DNA from: Macquaria australasica
Lineage: Eukaryota > Chordata > Actinopteri > Centrarchiformes > Percichthyidae
Length of the DNA: 64,000 nucleotides
Reading direction: 5' to 3'
Assembly: GCA_005408345.1 (NCBI GenBank)
Contig: SEMN01000102.1
Coordinates: 1,054,001 to 1,118,000, forward strand
Shown: piece after piece, positions 48,566 through 61,482 of the stretch
Position numbering within the stretch: position 1 is the stretch's first letter
Layout: the number at the start of each line of letters is the position of its first letter
Notes under the pieces: generated by a model
The model's database searches: none
The model's input: only the letters and a program-made list of their open reading frames with translations
What the model was told of the DNA's origin: nothing
Position numbers and translations under genes: made by a program

Positions 48566-49382
48566 TTCTGTCTCACACACATAGGCTTTAGGCCTTACAG
48601 TACGATTATTTCATCCTGGCTCATGTCACGTTTCTTTCCACCGTGGGGCTGTAGTTTGGGCTCTGTTCCAACAACACGGCCTACCTCGACCCTGCATCAC
48701 CTATGAAACACAACTCAACTGCTTTTGAAGTGTGTCAAGCATATCATGGCACAAAGCAGCAGACATACTCTCTCTCTCCTCACTTTTGCCCCTGTTTTGC
48801 TAAAATATCCCACAGAATCACATTTTCACATCGCGGTTTCCTGTGAGTATTTTGTAATTTAAGCTGAGGCACATATAGGGGCTGAAACTGTAGCATAACG
48901 TGAACCTTCTGTTCTTTTTCACTCTGTTGGAACCATTTTTGTAGGCTCCTAATGCAGGAGTGTCTCATGCTTTGTAATCTATACAAACATTGAAGATTTA
49001 TTTATGCCGGGTCTCATTCATGCTCCGTAAATCATATTGATCTGAAACGGCCCCTATTTGATGTGACTGTTATGACTCAAATGAGAAGACAGAAAATTGG
49101 TTCAGTTTGCCAAATATTTCAGTGGTGATTCAGTTAATCATCAAAAAACTCCTCCCTATCTAACTTTATTTAGCAGGCGTCTGCTTTTGTTTTTCTTTGT
49201 TTTGCAAGACAACCGTGGCATTTTTTCTGTTTGCAGTTTCAGCATTGGTTTTCATTTACACTTTAGTCATTTACCTGACCCCTTCATTGTAAAGCTCAGT
49301 ACAGTAAATACCAGTAAAAAAGTTAAAAAATTAGAGTTAAAAGCTGATGAGAAAAGGGGTCAAATTTGTGTAATCTGCACTA

Positions 49383-49622
49383 GAGCTGATTAGTCGAAGA
49401 AATTTAATTGACAACTATTTTGATAATTGATTAATCGTTTTAGTCATTTTTCAAGCAGAAATGTCAAACGAAAACAAGAACCAATTTGAAGATGTCACTT
49501 TGGGCTCTGGGAAATAGTGATGAGCATTTTGACATTTTATAGACTAAACAATTAATTGATTAATTGTGAAAATAATTGACAGATTAATTGATAATGAAAA
49601 TAATCATTAGTTGCAGCCCTAA
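49383..49622 (+). mobile_element. MITE family B copy
   Basis: The copy runs from 'agagctgattagtcgaag' through 'gataattgattaatcgttttagtcatttttcaagcagaaatgtcaaac', 'gatgtcactttgggctctgggaaatagtgatgagc' and 'cattttatagactaaacaatt' to 'gataatgaaaataatcattagttgcagccctaa'. The start TAGAGCTGATTAG is the decayed inverse of the end's TAGTTGCAGCCCTA. It is shorter than the 47384 copy because of an internal deletion. Confidence 0.85.
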
Positions 49623-50976
49623 GCTGCATCTAGCAGCTGCTGAAAATCAAACACAGTTATGAAGAACAAAATGTGAGCGTTGTTGATGCATCTCTGTTAA
49701 GCTTGGTTGGTAAAATGCTTATTTTGGACTCTTGAGAACAGGTTTCCATTATGTGTGTGTCAGTTCAGTGCCAAGGTGGACACTGCACATCAAATATTAA
49801 AGAATAATTTATGTGTCGACACATCGTAGTTGAAAATGCTACTTTTGAGAAGTTAAGAAGGCTACTTTTTGTATAAATGTTTTTGCATCTATAATGTCAT
49901 TAGTCTGTTTCCTCAGTTTGCAAAAGAACTTAATTTTTTTTTTTTTTCTGGGTGTACACTTTTCAGCCCTCTCATTTTCTCCTACAGTCTCTCTCTTCCC
50001 TCACTTGGCACCACTCATTCTGAACAGCTTTCCTGCTCGGTTTCTGAGGACTTGTTGTTTGGGGTTTTTATGAAATTGTCCAGTCTAAAAAAACAGAGAC
50101 CCCAGTTGTATTAGATTGAATCTCAGTTGTTTATTTTACTTCAGATATCAGATGAACAGATCACACATGTGCACAGCATCTTACCAACATTTTACCGGGG
50201 TGTGTCCGACCATCCTCTCTCAGTACCTTGTCCAGCTGAGCTCTCTGTGGGAACAGGATCGGTGGTCAGTTGAGACCATTCACATACTTTCTTTCTTTCT
50301 CTTTTTCTTTCCCTGCTTCCTTTCACAACTTCCCTGCCATCATTTTCTTTTGGTCTTGGGCATTTTGAGGAACACCCATTTTGATTTTGTGTGTCAGTAG
50401 TCGGTATGGAGGAGCTGTGTGCCCAGCCTCAAGATCAATGCTCATTTGTTAGTAGTAATAGTTCTCTGTCTCTGCTGGTTGGCTGGTAACCTCATGGTGA
50501 CGACAAGACAAGTCACTACTCCTGGCCAAGACATAATCCAGCTCAGAACTCAGCTCATTTTTCACCTTTGGACAGAACTGTTTCCCCCTGCCTCCAGTCT
50601 TTATGCAAAGCTAAGCTAACCATCTTCTGTAGCTTCATATTCAGTGGACAGACAGATCATTTACCTATCAGATTGTTTATGCTATATTAGTGACCAACAT
50701 ACTGCAGTTTAAAGTTGGACAACACTTACCTCTAACCACAGGACTCTGCTTTTACAGATTACATGAGTTTGTGCTTTATAAATCAACAAGGGCGCAACAA
50801 GTCACAATGTCCATTAATGATGGAATCTAATTTAGAAATCATTGTGTCAAAAGATAAAATTAACAGTCACTGCTGGGGGAATAATTTTGAGCTCTCATTG
50901 ATTTATGATTTATTGATTTTATGCTTAAACACAGCCTAAACTTCTTTCTCTTTCTGTCCGTTTTCTTCTCCCACAG

Positions 50977-51691
50977 AGGGAGAGGCCCGCTGGGAATAGA
51001 CCATGGCCCTGAGTAATGCAAGTGGTGACCCTCTAGCCCTCAGCAACAGAGGGCACCATCCTCTCAGCACCAACGGAAATGCCCCTTCAAACACCAGCGC
51101 ACCAGTCAGCAACGGCCAGGACCCTCTCACAGCTGCCTCTAGTGGCGACTGCCCTACAGCAGATGGAGACGAAGATGTTACGGTGAAGGATGCAGCGTCT
51201 CAAGTTGAGCAGAAGCAGCAGAGCTCACATGTTGTCCAGAGAACAAACAGACCGAGCCAAAATGGTGGTGTGGTCAAACAGAACGGCTCCCTGAAGAACC
51301 TTCCCCCATCCTCCACCTCTTCTTCCTCCCCCGCCATCATAGACTCCCAGAGGCTGGCCAAACGCCGCCTTCCCTCCACTCACTCCCCGTCCTCTTCCTC
51401 CCCTCCCCTCCAGCCCCCGCCGCTCTGCTGCCAGCACTGTCACTTCCACTCCACCCTATGCTGCCCCTGTGGGCAGCAGGAGTGCCCGCTCTTCCAGAAT
51501 CCAGGCACAGGCCCAGGGCCCGGCTCCGTTCCCCACCCTGGGACCACTTCATCCTGCCCGTGCTGCCTCTCTGCCTGCACATACTCTCACCCCCATCCCC
51601 ATCCTCCTCATACATCCTCCCCTCTCTGTCTCCATCACCACCATCACCAGCGCTGGCAGGAGCACCTCCAGAACCAGACACCTGGAATCAG
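50977..51691 (+). CDS. disp1: Dispatched homolog 1, first coding exon (N-terminal tail)
   Basis: DISP1 is a 12-span, sterol-sensing-domain transporter of the RND type that releases cholesterol-modified Hedgehog proteins from producing cells. This exon has an acceptor CTTCTCCCACAG before 50977, 26 bases of 5' untranslated sequence, and an ATG at 51003 in good context (ACCATGG), with an in-frame TAG at 50997-50999 that fixes the start. It ends at a donor ATCAG/GTACGG (51691/51692), splitting codon 230. The product starts MALSNASGDPLALSN, matching the MAMSN...LSN start known for DISP1. It has a Cys/His-rich patch at residues 142-162 (CCQHCHFHSTLCCPCGQQEC) and ends CLHHHHHQRWQEHLQNQ...GIR, matching the CLHH-W-HFQHQ-NIR block known just before the first membrane span. 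Residues 101-140 are Ser/Pro-rich. Transmembrane exons lie beyond the window. Confidence 0.9.
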
Positions 51692-52734
51692 GTACGGAGG
51701 AGGGAAGGGCTTTGTGATAATGTTAATATTTTTTCCTTAAATTAGATCTCACTTTATACAAAAGCATTACTCGGTTTGCGAAACATAGTGTGCCTTGGCA
51801 TTCTGGTATTTCCCTGATCTGAAATGTATAACTAATTTGGCTGAGTAATAGAGACACCATTAGTGTGTGTGTATTGTAGGACAGGGTTTTTTTTGTTTTG
51901 TTTTTTTCATCTTAGTGTGGGTCCATAAGTCTGTTTTTTTGTTTCTTTGCAAGTATTTAAGTTCTTACATACCAATTCCTGTTCCTTGAATCTTTTGCTT
52001 GACTGTGTGTTTGCTTGTATGTGTGTGGATGATTGTGTATTTATTGACCCCAAACATGTCCCCAATTTAGGCAACAGAGGGTCTCTCATAGCCCTCCAGG
52101 CCCCATTAATAACCTATCCCTGTGCCTCGATGCTTGATATCATGTCACATCTATTTTCAGGGATCATATTGGGCCTGGAATGCAGTAGGAGGTAGTTACG
52201 GCTGTAAGGGACCATGATATATATGGCAGTATTTTGGAGCAATGCAGGAAGGTTATTTTACCAATACTTTTCTCCATATAGAGGCCTATCATGGTATGTC
52301 GCCAATAATGGCAAATTAATGTTTGCTACTGTCAGTGACTGATTTAACTAAATTATGAGCCCTTTGCCCTTTTGAGGCAAATTTGTGAGTTGTGATTTTG
52401 GGCTATATAAACAAAACTGACTTCACTTAATGACTTAACTAAGTTATGGCCATCTCAGGTAAGCTGTTGTCTTCGCTCAACACCTCGAGTAGTTTTCCCT
52501 GGAAAAATAGAACAAGAAGCCATGAGGTTTATGCTTAAAACAACAGTAACAACAATTATTTTTTGCTTTGTAATACATACAGTGATCTGAAGAGGCAAAA
52601 AAATACACCAACAAAAAAAGTACTACCCACACTAGGGCTAGGTTTTGTCTAAGATTTTTTGATAACGGTCCCGGTGCGATACCTGAGTTTCTGTTTAGAC
52701 AGCCTTACAATATTTTTTCAATTCCTCACAATTG

Positions 52735-53161
52735 CCCTCTTTCCACCAAATTAGTTCTTGAACCAGTTCTGTTCAGGATTCTTGGAACCTTGGTGCTATC
52801 TAGCGAACCAGCCCGCGTTTCCACAAGTTTTGAGCGGAACCCTTGTAATTAAAGATGCATCATCAACGGAGGGCATTGCACAATGCACAGTGGAAGTTTT
52901 ATTAATGATAAGAAGACTATTACCATAGTAGACCATAGACCATTGTTCCATCCTCTCTTTCCAACCTGTAGAATATGACACGCCCACTGATGTTGTTAAG
53001 TTCGCACTTAAGGTCAAGGAAAACCTGCTATTTTTTGGTTCCACCTGGGAACCAACTTTTCGGCTTCCAAACCAATTTATTTTTGGTTGAAATTCAACGA
53101 GCAGTTCAAAATTAGCTGTGCGAACCGGAACGGAACCTGTTCCATGTTGGTGAAAAGGGGG
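52735..53161. mobile_element. MITE family D with CCYYYTTTCACCAA termini
   Basis: The left end CCCTCTTTCCACCAAATTAG and the inverted right end CCCCCTTTTCACCAACATGG form imperfect terminal repeats. They continue into paired 'gttcttgaaccagttctgttc' and 'gaaccggaacggaacctgttcc'. The 427 bp interior has no frame of note. It appears to sit inside another degraded repeat beginning near 52627 ('actagggctaggttttgtc'). Confidence 0.68.
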
Positions 53162-54040
53162 TAAATAAGGACTATAAATATGTTCAACAAAAGCCTTTTA
53201 CTGTTTATTTTTGCCATAGCACAAAGTAGCCATTATAGACTTAACAGACTTAAACTATATAAAATACAGTCAAATTATGATTTAAATCAGGAACTATCTA
53301 ATCAAAGAATAAGTAAACTAAGAATCTAACCCAAGCGTGTGTGCCATCTTTTGATGCTCAAATGTGCCACCTACATATTTCAGTCAGTACTCAAAAACTG
53401 AAGCTTTAATACCAAGCAGCTTATTCCCACAAATGTTGCCAAAATCAAGAAAACAAAGAACTTGAGTATGGCCATTTGAGAAAATACAAGCCATAATGAG
53501 CCATCAAGTCTGGTTCAGAATGAAGGTAAAGTTACAAACTTTGTTTTTATTGACACTCTATAAAAATGTTGAAGTATTCCTTGTAACAGTTGGAAACCAC
53601 ACTTCAAATACTTACTGACAGGCCTGAATCGTCCCCTCAAGCCCAATAATTTTGTGTCCACTATAGCATGTGTGGTGTGTCTCTAGACTGCAAGGGTTAG
53701 TGGATCTCTTTGTCTTAACCCTTTGTAAACTGCAATTCGAATGGAGTTAAATCTCTTACCTTGAGCACAGGCTTCTGAGAACAGGTGAAGCTCCTGTATG
53801 TGGAGATCTAGTAGCTCTGGTTTTGGCCGATGCTTGTCAGAGGACGCTGGTGTTTTAGAACTCGGTTCATGGTAATGTTGACGCTTATTTGTGTCCTGCT
53901 TTCTGTAGTCTTCTTTACCATTTTATATGGCCTGTGTTTGCTAGACCATCCTGGCTGTAGCAAAGCCAAAGCAAAGTTTATCCACCAGATGAGAGAGGAA
54001 GTTTTTCTTAAAATTAAACGAAACCTGCATACAAGCACAC
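53162..54040. other. disp1: Gene-free intronic stretch
   Basis: No exon is supported. The overlapping opposite-strand open frames at 53808-54288 exist because a TA microsatellite is open in several frames. The first 500 bases may be the remainder of the repeat that hosts MITE D. Confidence 0.4.
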
Positions 54041-54041
54041 T

Positions 54042-54043
<2 letters not shown>

Positions 54044-54113
<70 letters not shown>

Positions 54114-54118
54114 CATAC
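54044..54118. repeat. (TA)n microsatellite
   Basis: A TA run of about 65 bases turns into CATACATACACACA at its right end. It generates the Tyr-Ile repeats seen in open frames of both strands. Confidence 0.95.
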
Positions 54119-54119
54119 A

Positions 54120-56785
54120 CACATGGCAACCATGTCTTCTCCAGTCGAAGCAGAATGTTAGCATTGAACTCATTTGTTGGCAAACTCCTTTTTCTTTCCT
54201 CAAGTGGTCCATATATAGTGAGTTGGTTCTTTCCCTTTTACACCAAAACCACAGGCCTTCCACCGCATTTGAAACTGGAACCATTTAATGCCTTGCATAA
54301 TCATTTGCATAATCCTATATTTACCATCTCCACAGAGAAGGGTAGGCAGGAGGTGAAAACTTTGCAGAAGTAATTATTTACTCATGTCAGCTCCTTTTTA
54401 CAGCAGCAATTCGTTGTGGGGAATCTGATTTGCATGAGACTTTATTCCTTCTTACTTCTCAACATGGAATTTTCCTTACTGAAATGAAGTTGGATCTCCC
54501 CTCATAATTTTCATTAGAAAGAGCGACATTGTGGGTGGCGTTGAAAGATGAGGTTGGTGTAGCCACAGCGGGAATGTACACTAAACCTGGTGTGCACAAA
54601 TTAAACCCTGGGTGGGCAGAGAGGGGTGAAACTGGATTGTGTTGCAGGCATTTAGATGCATTCACTTTCATATGTGGTTTTTCCTCCTCCCTGCTCTCTT
54701 ACTTCACTCTTTTTTTTCTTTCTCAGTTTTTCTCTCACTCTATTAACACTCTTTCTTTCTTCATTTCTCTCTCTCTCTGTCCCTCCCACCTCCGTCTCTT
54801 GTTCCACATCAGAATGGAGAGCAGATGTGGCGTGGGACGTATGCGTCTCTAATGTTGAACCACCCTCTTATTTACCAAACAGGTCCCTCTTGTTCAGCGA
54901 TGACAGGTTTGAATTACAGGGCCGGGGTTTGCTCCAAGACTGTATCCCCATCTCCCCCCTTTCCTGTACAGTGGTGTTTTGTGTGTGTGTGTGTTTGTAT
55001 GTGTGTCAGATGGTGAGATCAGACGTAGGAAACGATATACCTGTCTCAGTTGTGTAGTTTTGCCTTGAACCCAGACGTTAACAAAAACCTTCAGACCTTG
55101 TCTCCCTTTTATTCCAGTCCTCCACCCCTGTACTGAGGCTGCTTGAGTTTGGTGGTAGTTAAATATAACTTCCACACACACACACACACTCTCACACATG
55201 GACATAAACCAAGACACTATGTATTCCTAATACCCTCGATAATTTGAGGGTATGGGGTCAGACAAGATGGTGTCAGATATCAGCTTGATCTGCCTCAGGG
55301 CTGTGATCTGCCAGATTAGCCGAGGGATTACATCTGTGATCACAGCACACTTACATCTCTCTCACACACACACGCACACGGACACTCTCACACACTAATA
55401 AGTCATAACATTAGCTCTTTGGGGAGACCTTTTTATGAGCGTTTCACAATGAGGGATTTTTATGCGCCTGTTCTCGGCTTCACAAAACATTAATCCATTT
55501 ACCAAGATTAGCCCATACTTTGTTTCCTAACGTTTCTATTTTGAGAACGATCAAAAGCTTTTGGGTCTTTATTCACATATGAAATAAACCAAATCTTTGG
55601 AAAAGGCGAGGCACAACTCAGCAGTTTCTGTAGAGTGGCTAAAAAATCAGATTCAGCCATCCGTCGTTTATCTGTCTCTTTTTTTTCTCTCTGGGTCTGT
55701 TTAAAGTATTAAGACCATGTCTGTGTCTCCGCTGTAAGATTATCTCTCACAGCCATTTTATGTGTATTATTTAAGATCCGACGGAAACAGTGTGTCCTTG
55801 GGATGTGAGCTGTTTGGCCCGGGTCAGCTCAGTGTGTGCCAGCAGGTTTAAAGGCTTCAGGTGAAAGCCTTTAAGCCACAGCACTGGGGAAATGCTGGAT
55901 CCATTTTCCCCTGTGCTGGAGCTGGTTCTTTGAGTTGTACCAATGAATGTGTGTTAGATTTGATTGGAGCTTGTATGTTTTTTTCTGTTGTAGTATGTGT
56001 GTTAAAGGAAGGGTGGTTGGTGAAATAACAAAAGTACTTATTACCTAAATTTTGGTATCCACAAATGAACGATAATGCTAGTTTTCTGTCTGTCTCTGTG
56101 TTTGAAGTTTTGACTTTTTGGAAGACAACCAATCACTGCCACTGAGCAAAGCCCCGAGCATGCAGTCCAAAAGTGTTAATCTGCTCACATGGGCTATAGA
56201 TACAGTTTCACGGCTTTTCTTGGGGACTTTAACTCAACTGACTCAACCATCCAGGGTCACGTCGCGTATTTAACTTCCCCCCGCTCACACTCTGCTCTCC
56301 TGGAGCTACATGTTTTTACCCTCTTCACAAATGCCTCTCGCAACAGCGCTTGTTGTTTATGGCAACCACAAGTTTGGTTTAGATTCATGCCTTGTCAGAT
56401 AGCAAGAATTCCTGTCTCTCACTCCCTCCGACGCTGTCTCAGGAAAGGTCAGCTTTTATTATCTTAAGCAAGTTTGAATTTTGTAGTATTTGTAGGCGCC
56501 AGGTGGTTTGGTTGCTATGACACATGGGAAAAACTGTATGAAAACATGACAACTCCAAAGTGCGGAGCAGTTCATCATGTGTAATTTAGCAACTTTTTTA
56601 TCAGTTGGATGGGTCTGAACATTTTTGGTGGACCATATAATGTATGTCAGCACAGTGTTGAACTTTCTGAGCTTTATGAGCATTGCATTGTCTTTGCTTT
56701 CATTTCTTTGCTCTTTGTGTCAAAATATCAAATCCCAGATTTATATTTGTCTTTTATTGTTTCTTTTTTTTCTTACCTCCTTTTA
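54120..56785. other. disp1: Gene-free intronic stretch
   Basis: No DISP1 exon or other gene is seen. A CT-rich acceptor-like tract at 54700-54820 ('ctcttgttccacatcag') is followed by a short open segment (54821-54890) without similarity to DISP1. CA and GT runs occur at 54978-54993, 55172-55190 and 55360-55380. Confidence 0.4.
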
Positions 56786-56789
56786 TTTT

Positions 56790-56957
56790 TCTTGCCTTTA
56801 TTGGATAGTGACAGGTAGAGACAGACAGGAAATGGGGAGGGAGAGAGAGGGATATGACATACAATAAAGGGTGCCAGCTGGAATCGAACCGGCAACGGTT
56901 GCAACCACGCGGCCATGTGGCATGCGCTGTAACCATTCGGCTATCAAGGCGCTCCAT
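56790..56957 (-). mobile_element. tRNA-derived SINE
   Basis: On the minus strand the head holds a polymerase III A box TAGCCGAATGG (56933-56943 in plus coordinates) and a perfect B box GGTTCGATTCC (56880-56890), spaced as in a tRNA. The body that follows has 'ctctctctccctccccatttcctgtctgtctctacctgtcactatccaataaa', a layout common to an abundant fish SINE. The head has no sound tRNA cloverleaf, so it is not a functional tRNA gene. Confidence 0.82.
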
Positions 56958-56959
56958 GT

Positions 56960-59900
56960 TACCTCCTTTCTTTTGTCTCGCTCCATCTCTTGCTCTCTGT
57001 CAGACAGCTGCAAGCCTCAACCAGCAAGGGTTTGTCTGAAAGTGATCTGTGTGCTCTGTATTTCAGGGTGTCAGCTTGACAAGGCTTTGCACATTATCAA
57101 GAATAACAAGTTCTTGGTAGGGCCTTTGGGTCGGGCATATTGGCTGGTTTCTCACTCATTTGGACCAAATAAAGCCTGCTGGTGCTTTTTGATGATCAAT
57201 GTTGATTTTTATTTAAGTGCATCAATCTGCCTTTCTCTGTCTTCTTTCAACATAATAGTTATTTGTAGAAAATATCTGAAACAAAGGAACTGTAGGAGTG
57301 AACAGGGGCACACAAATTAGACACAATGCTTATTATGACAGATTAACATACAAATATGCAGATTTGGTCAAGGGTGACACTGAGTGTGAAGCTGGTAAAT
57401 GTTTTCCACCTGATCTCAATATCTTTGAGAAAATCAGTACACACACAAAGTCACACACCTACTTACATGTCTATTTTGAAGGCCCTCAGGCAGTGAAAGT
57501 TTGCTTTGTTGAACACGGTTTTCACCTCACGCATACCTCTACACAGGACCAACAGAAGCAGGTCCAAAAGAGCTTTTCTTTCCTTGGGGAACCGTTCATC
57601 ACCTGCTTTGACACCTAAAAATACTTTTACACTAACATTTTAAGCATTTAGCCAAGTGCTTTAGAGCAAATTATGAGTGCAGCAGTATAATAAGCTACGA
57701 TGTGTCTGTGACTGCTGAAAGATCACAGAAGAGAAAGTGCAAGAAAAAGGAATAAGAGAAAGGGGCTAAGAGCAGTTATTATTCTGTTGATAAAAATAAG
57801 ATATTAACGTATAGGACAAGGCTATGGGGGGTGGTGGGAGGGGGTGGGTTACTTCTCAAAGAGACACCTCTACTGGTTGTAAAATGGTGATAAGTGACCC
57901 TCCGGGCCCCTTTACCTTCACAGTTCATTTGCAATGAGAGAAAGTAGCAATCTGGGTCTTTTAAAAGACTGCAGGCTTCCTTTTTTCTGTTGTTTCTAGC
58001 TTTTTTATATACAGAACATATTCCGTTAATAGCCCAAGTTACATGTTGTTAAACTCAACTGAAATGAGAAGATTTCATTTGCGTTCATTTGTGTGTATAT
58101 TTTGTGGCTCCTGGGGCTTGTCTGAAGGCTCTGTGATGAATAGGGGAGATTTACTGACATCCTGCATGTCTAATCCTCTCTGTACTGTAGGAGCGCACGT
58201 GGAGCTACAAGCCCAGGATAAATGCGTGATGTAGACCTATGCTGACACTTTCAATACAAAACCAGAATATACATGCATGATTTTAGGAATAGTGTGATAG
58301 ATTGTGTATGTGTTGGGTTTAAAGGGAACCAGGAGAAGCATGTGGATGCTTTCCCTTTGCAGATTAAAACTCCGTTTGAGATTTCTTTGTCGGGTGAGTT
58401 GGGTGATTTTAACATGTCATGCACTGGTTAGTGATTTTAATGCTGTCCAGAACACATATAAGCATATTCATAGACATTTGGAAAAAGCCATTTGGGTAGT
58501 TAACAAATTTCTGTCCATATAATTGATACAATAAATAAATAAATGTATCCAAAAATATATTAATATTAATGGTAATGCTATTAAATGTAAAAGAAAAAGC
58601 ACTCCCTTGTTCAGTGGGTAAGACAGTGTAATTGTTAGTATTGAATGGACACCAGTAGTGTACATTTTACAATCAGGTGCCCTGATGCTTCACGGGAAGT
58701 GCACGACAAACATTAAAGGCACCCTGTGAGTTCTGTTTGCATTCAGTGTTACTCACCAAAAGGCATTGTGTGAATCCTTGAGGTCTAACAAATGTGTTGA
58801 ATGCATTTCTTGGGCAGTGGGAGGAAATGGGCTGGCTGTTGGTGGCTATGCGATGTGATGTCAGGTGAATGCTGAACTGTAAATGCTAAACCTTTGGCCT
58901 GCTGTGTGCGTTACCTGAGGCAGGTCAAGAGAGAAGAGCAGACACCTGAGGGAGGGAAAGTGACAGAGTGAAGCAGATGAGTGGGACAGGTCTCGGTCTT
59001 TGGATATTTAGCATACTTTTCTGCCTTTTTGTCTTTCAGGCTGTCCCTCTTTACCAAACTATTCTCCCGTTGTTCCCTCTCCTTTTTCCCCACAGAAAGA
59101 GCTCTCTGCCTTCTGCTTTCCTCTTCTTCACCTTACTCCGTTTCCCTGCTTTCTTTCTTTCTTGCAGCCATTTTCATTTCTCTCTGTACCCCCCCCCCAC
59201 AGTTCCTCAGTATGAAGCAAAGCCCATAAAGATAGCCATCCCAGATCAAAGGCCCGTTCTGTCCCATAAAGCTGGATCAAAGCCTGATGTGAGCATGACG
59301 TTGTCATAACTTCTCATAAGCTGGTCGAGCAGCTAGCCAGGCCTCAGCTGGATAAAGATGGCTTGCTGCTATTATCATAGCACTTTGAAGGGGATAAACT
59401 ACTGCATGTGTCCAGACTGTGGGTTTGTAGGGCTTTATTTTCTTAGATCAGTTTGGGGTGTACTTTATAGACTAGCTAAATAAATGTTTTACTGACTGGT
59501 TGTGCTGAGTTGTACTAAGCTGTAATTAGGGGACATTATCAACAATATCAGTTATTTATTGATTTATAACATAAACATTACATTTTCAGGCTGAATGCAC
59601 AAAATAAAAAAACACTGGACATGCCGCCATATCACCATTCCAAGACACCAGACCTGCCAACACTCCCGTTTTACCAGGGTTTCACTCGTATTTCAAGGTC
59701 ATCTCCCAGCGTCCTCCCATTTTGTTGTTTCTCCCGGGAAACTCACGTGATTTGCACGGCACTCAAACTTTATTGTGAATAATCGTCATACATGGATCCA
59801 TACGTTTTGTACATTGATCTGATGTCAGTACAAGGATGTTCTCTAAATGCTGGTGGGAGTGTCTTGGAGGGTGGTAGTTCATGACGAGGATTCATTTATT

Positions 59901-60640
59901 TATCTGTTGACTTTGCTGTTTGTTTTGCTATGGTATGAATATATACAGTATAACCTGTGCCGATGGGGAAACAGTATGCATACTTAATAATTAACCTTAA
60001 AATGTTAGAAAAAAAGTTTAAAAATTCCCATCACAATTTCCAAGTTGACATATTCAAATGGATTGTTTTGTCGAACAGTCTAAAAATAATACCACAGAAG
60101 ACTAAGGAAACCAGCAAATATTCACATTTGAGAAGCAGGATCTACTTCTCATATATGTTGCTGCATGTTTGTACCAGAGTGAGGGGGGTTGATTATGTGA
60201 TGTATTGCTTTAAAGGGAAAACTAAGTTAAGCTAAAGTTTAGCTTGAGTTCACTTAAAAATAGTTTGACACTCAATATTTAGTTAGCCTAAGACTTGTTT
60301 TAAATCAACATGGCTTCATTTGGATTTCACTGGAATGCACCTATAGTATATGTAGTAGATCAGTATTCTTCATAGCATGTAATTTTTTTTTAATATTTGT
60401 TAATACAACTTAACATTTTAGAGTACATGCATGTATGTAGTGCATTTATATAACAGGTTTTATTTCTTATTCTCCACCATCACATTCACATGAATGTTTG
60501 TTTGAACCTAACAGACCAGGCAACACCCCTTTTTGAGGTAAGTTTCTTATGAACCACTTTTTCTGTGCTTCTATTTCCTCTCCTGCACTTTGTGAACCTC
60601 CACTTGGAATTTTCCAGACCCCTCCACCCCCAGCACTCTC
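56960..60640. other. disp1: Gene-free intronic stretch
   Basis: No DISP1 exon is found. An exon-like segment at 59203-59288, with acceptor CCCCCCACAG and donor GAT/GTGAGC, is open in one frame, but its phase does not fit the disp1 donor. A decayed MITE family B fragment lies at about 60025-60150 ('acaatttccaagttgac...cacatttgagaagcagg'). A repeat-like segment 'acactcccgttttaccagggtttcactcg' occurs near 59660. Confidence 0.4.
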
Positions 60641-60647
60641 CCTTCCT

Positions 60648-60669
60648 ATCTCTCTCTCTCTCTCACACA

Positions 60670-60759
<90 letters not shown>
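60648..60759. repeat. (CT)n-(CA)n compound microsatellite
   Basis: A short CT run (60648-60664) passes into CACACACTCACA and then an uninterrupted CA run of about 85 bases. The long Thr-His frames across it are artefacts of the repeat. Confidence 0.96.
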
Positions 60760-60761
<2 letters not shown>

Positions 60762-61480
60762 CTCTCTGAAGGAGTAGGGAGGACAGGTTTTGACTCAGCC
60801 ATCATCATTAAGGCTCCTGGCCTCCGGGGCTCAACTGGAGCCAGGTTTCCTAAAATCATCTTGGTCAAAATAGCATCTAATATCATCTTTGTTCCATTTC
60901 TTGTTAATGAGATACAGTTGATCTTCCTTTAAATTATGATTAATAAATGAGGCTGGAGCAATTGTCAGCTACACCAGGTGACTTTATATCACCAGACAAA
61001 CCTGAGATGGCTACTCCAAAACCAAAGAAATAAGTGAAAAAATCTACCAGATAAAGGCTAGCAAATGATGAGGAGTGCCTAAGAAAAGGAAAGAGAACAA
61101 ATGGTGACCCCGCAGCTGTCATGTATTCAGACAGCCCGAAGTCAGACTCAAAGTGACGACAACAAAAGCAGAGAGCAACATAGACTGATGGTGTGGGGCG
61201 ATGAGGTAATAATGGAGTTAGGAAAGTAGTGCAGAGTGAAAAATGAACCTTCTACAAAAAAAGTCTTGACATCGACTTTTTCTTTCTCTATCTTTTCTAC
61301 TAATGAATGAGATCAACAACAGTTAACAGAAGCTACAGGTTGTTTCTGAGTCATCACTAGGTCATATTCCAGCAGAGGATAGAGGAATCGGGTATAGGGG
61401 TTTTATGGCAGTGTAGTCCATAAGTGTTAGTAGGTTTATCATTATTTTGGCTCCAGTACACTGGATTTCAAAGGAAACGG
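60760..61480. other. disp1: Gene-free intronic stretch
   Basis: Nothing recognisable is seen. Open frames are short and without splice context. Confidence 0.4.
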
Positions 61481-61482
61481 TA

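Larger units (their letters stand above)
44241..50976 (+). other. disp1: disp1 intron 1 (inferred)
   Basis: Between the proposed first exon donor (44241) and the proven-looking acceptor CTTCTCCCACAG (ending 50976), no exon is recognised. The intron contains two MITE family B copies and one MITE family C copy, listed separately. If another untranslated exon exists here it could not be seen. Confidence 0.5.

Noticed and set aside
51337..51681. 114-codon minus-strand frame opposite disp1
   Set aside because: Shadow of the Pro/Ser/His-rich disp1 exon; glycine and arginine rich because of the GC content.
53808..54288. Long open frames on both strands (158 and 152 codons)
   Set aside because: They are carried by a TA microsatellite that encodes Tyr-Ile repeats in either direction. 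No splice or family support.
54821..54890. Exon-like segment after a CT-rich tract
   Set aside because: Does not resemble the DISP1 region expected next (first membrane span), and no matching donor was found.
56876..56957. Possible tRNA gene on the minus strand
   Set aside because: A and B boxes are good but the arms do not pair into a cloverleaf, and SINE body sequence follows. It is a SINE head.
59203..59288. Possible further disp1 exon (open segment with acceptor and donor)
   Set aside because: Its open frame needs a preceding exon with one leftover base, while the disp1 exon leaves two. The peptide shows no DISP1 resemblance.
60549..60932. 127-codon frame with long Thr-His run
   Set aside because: Translation of a CA microsatellite; no homology or splice context.
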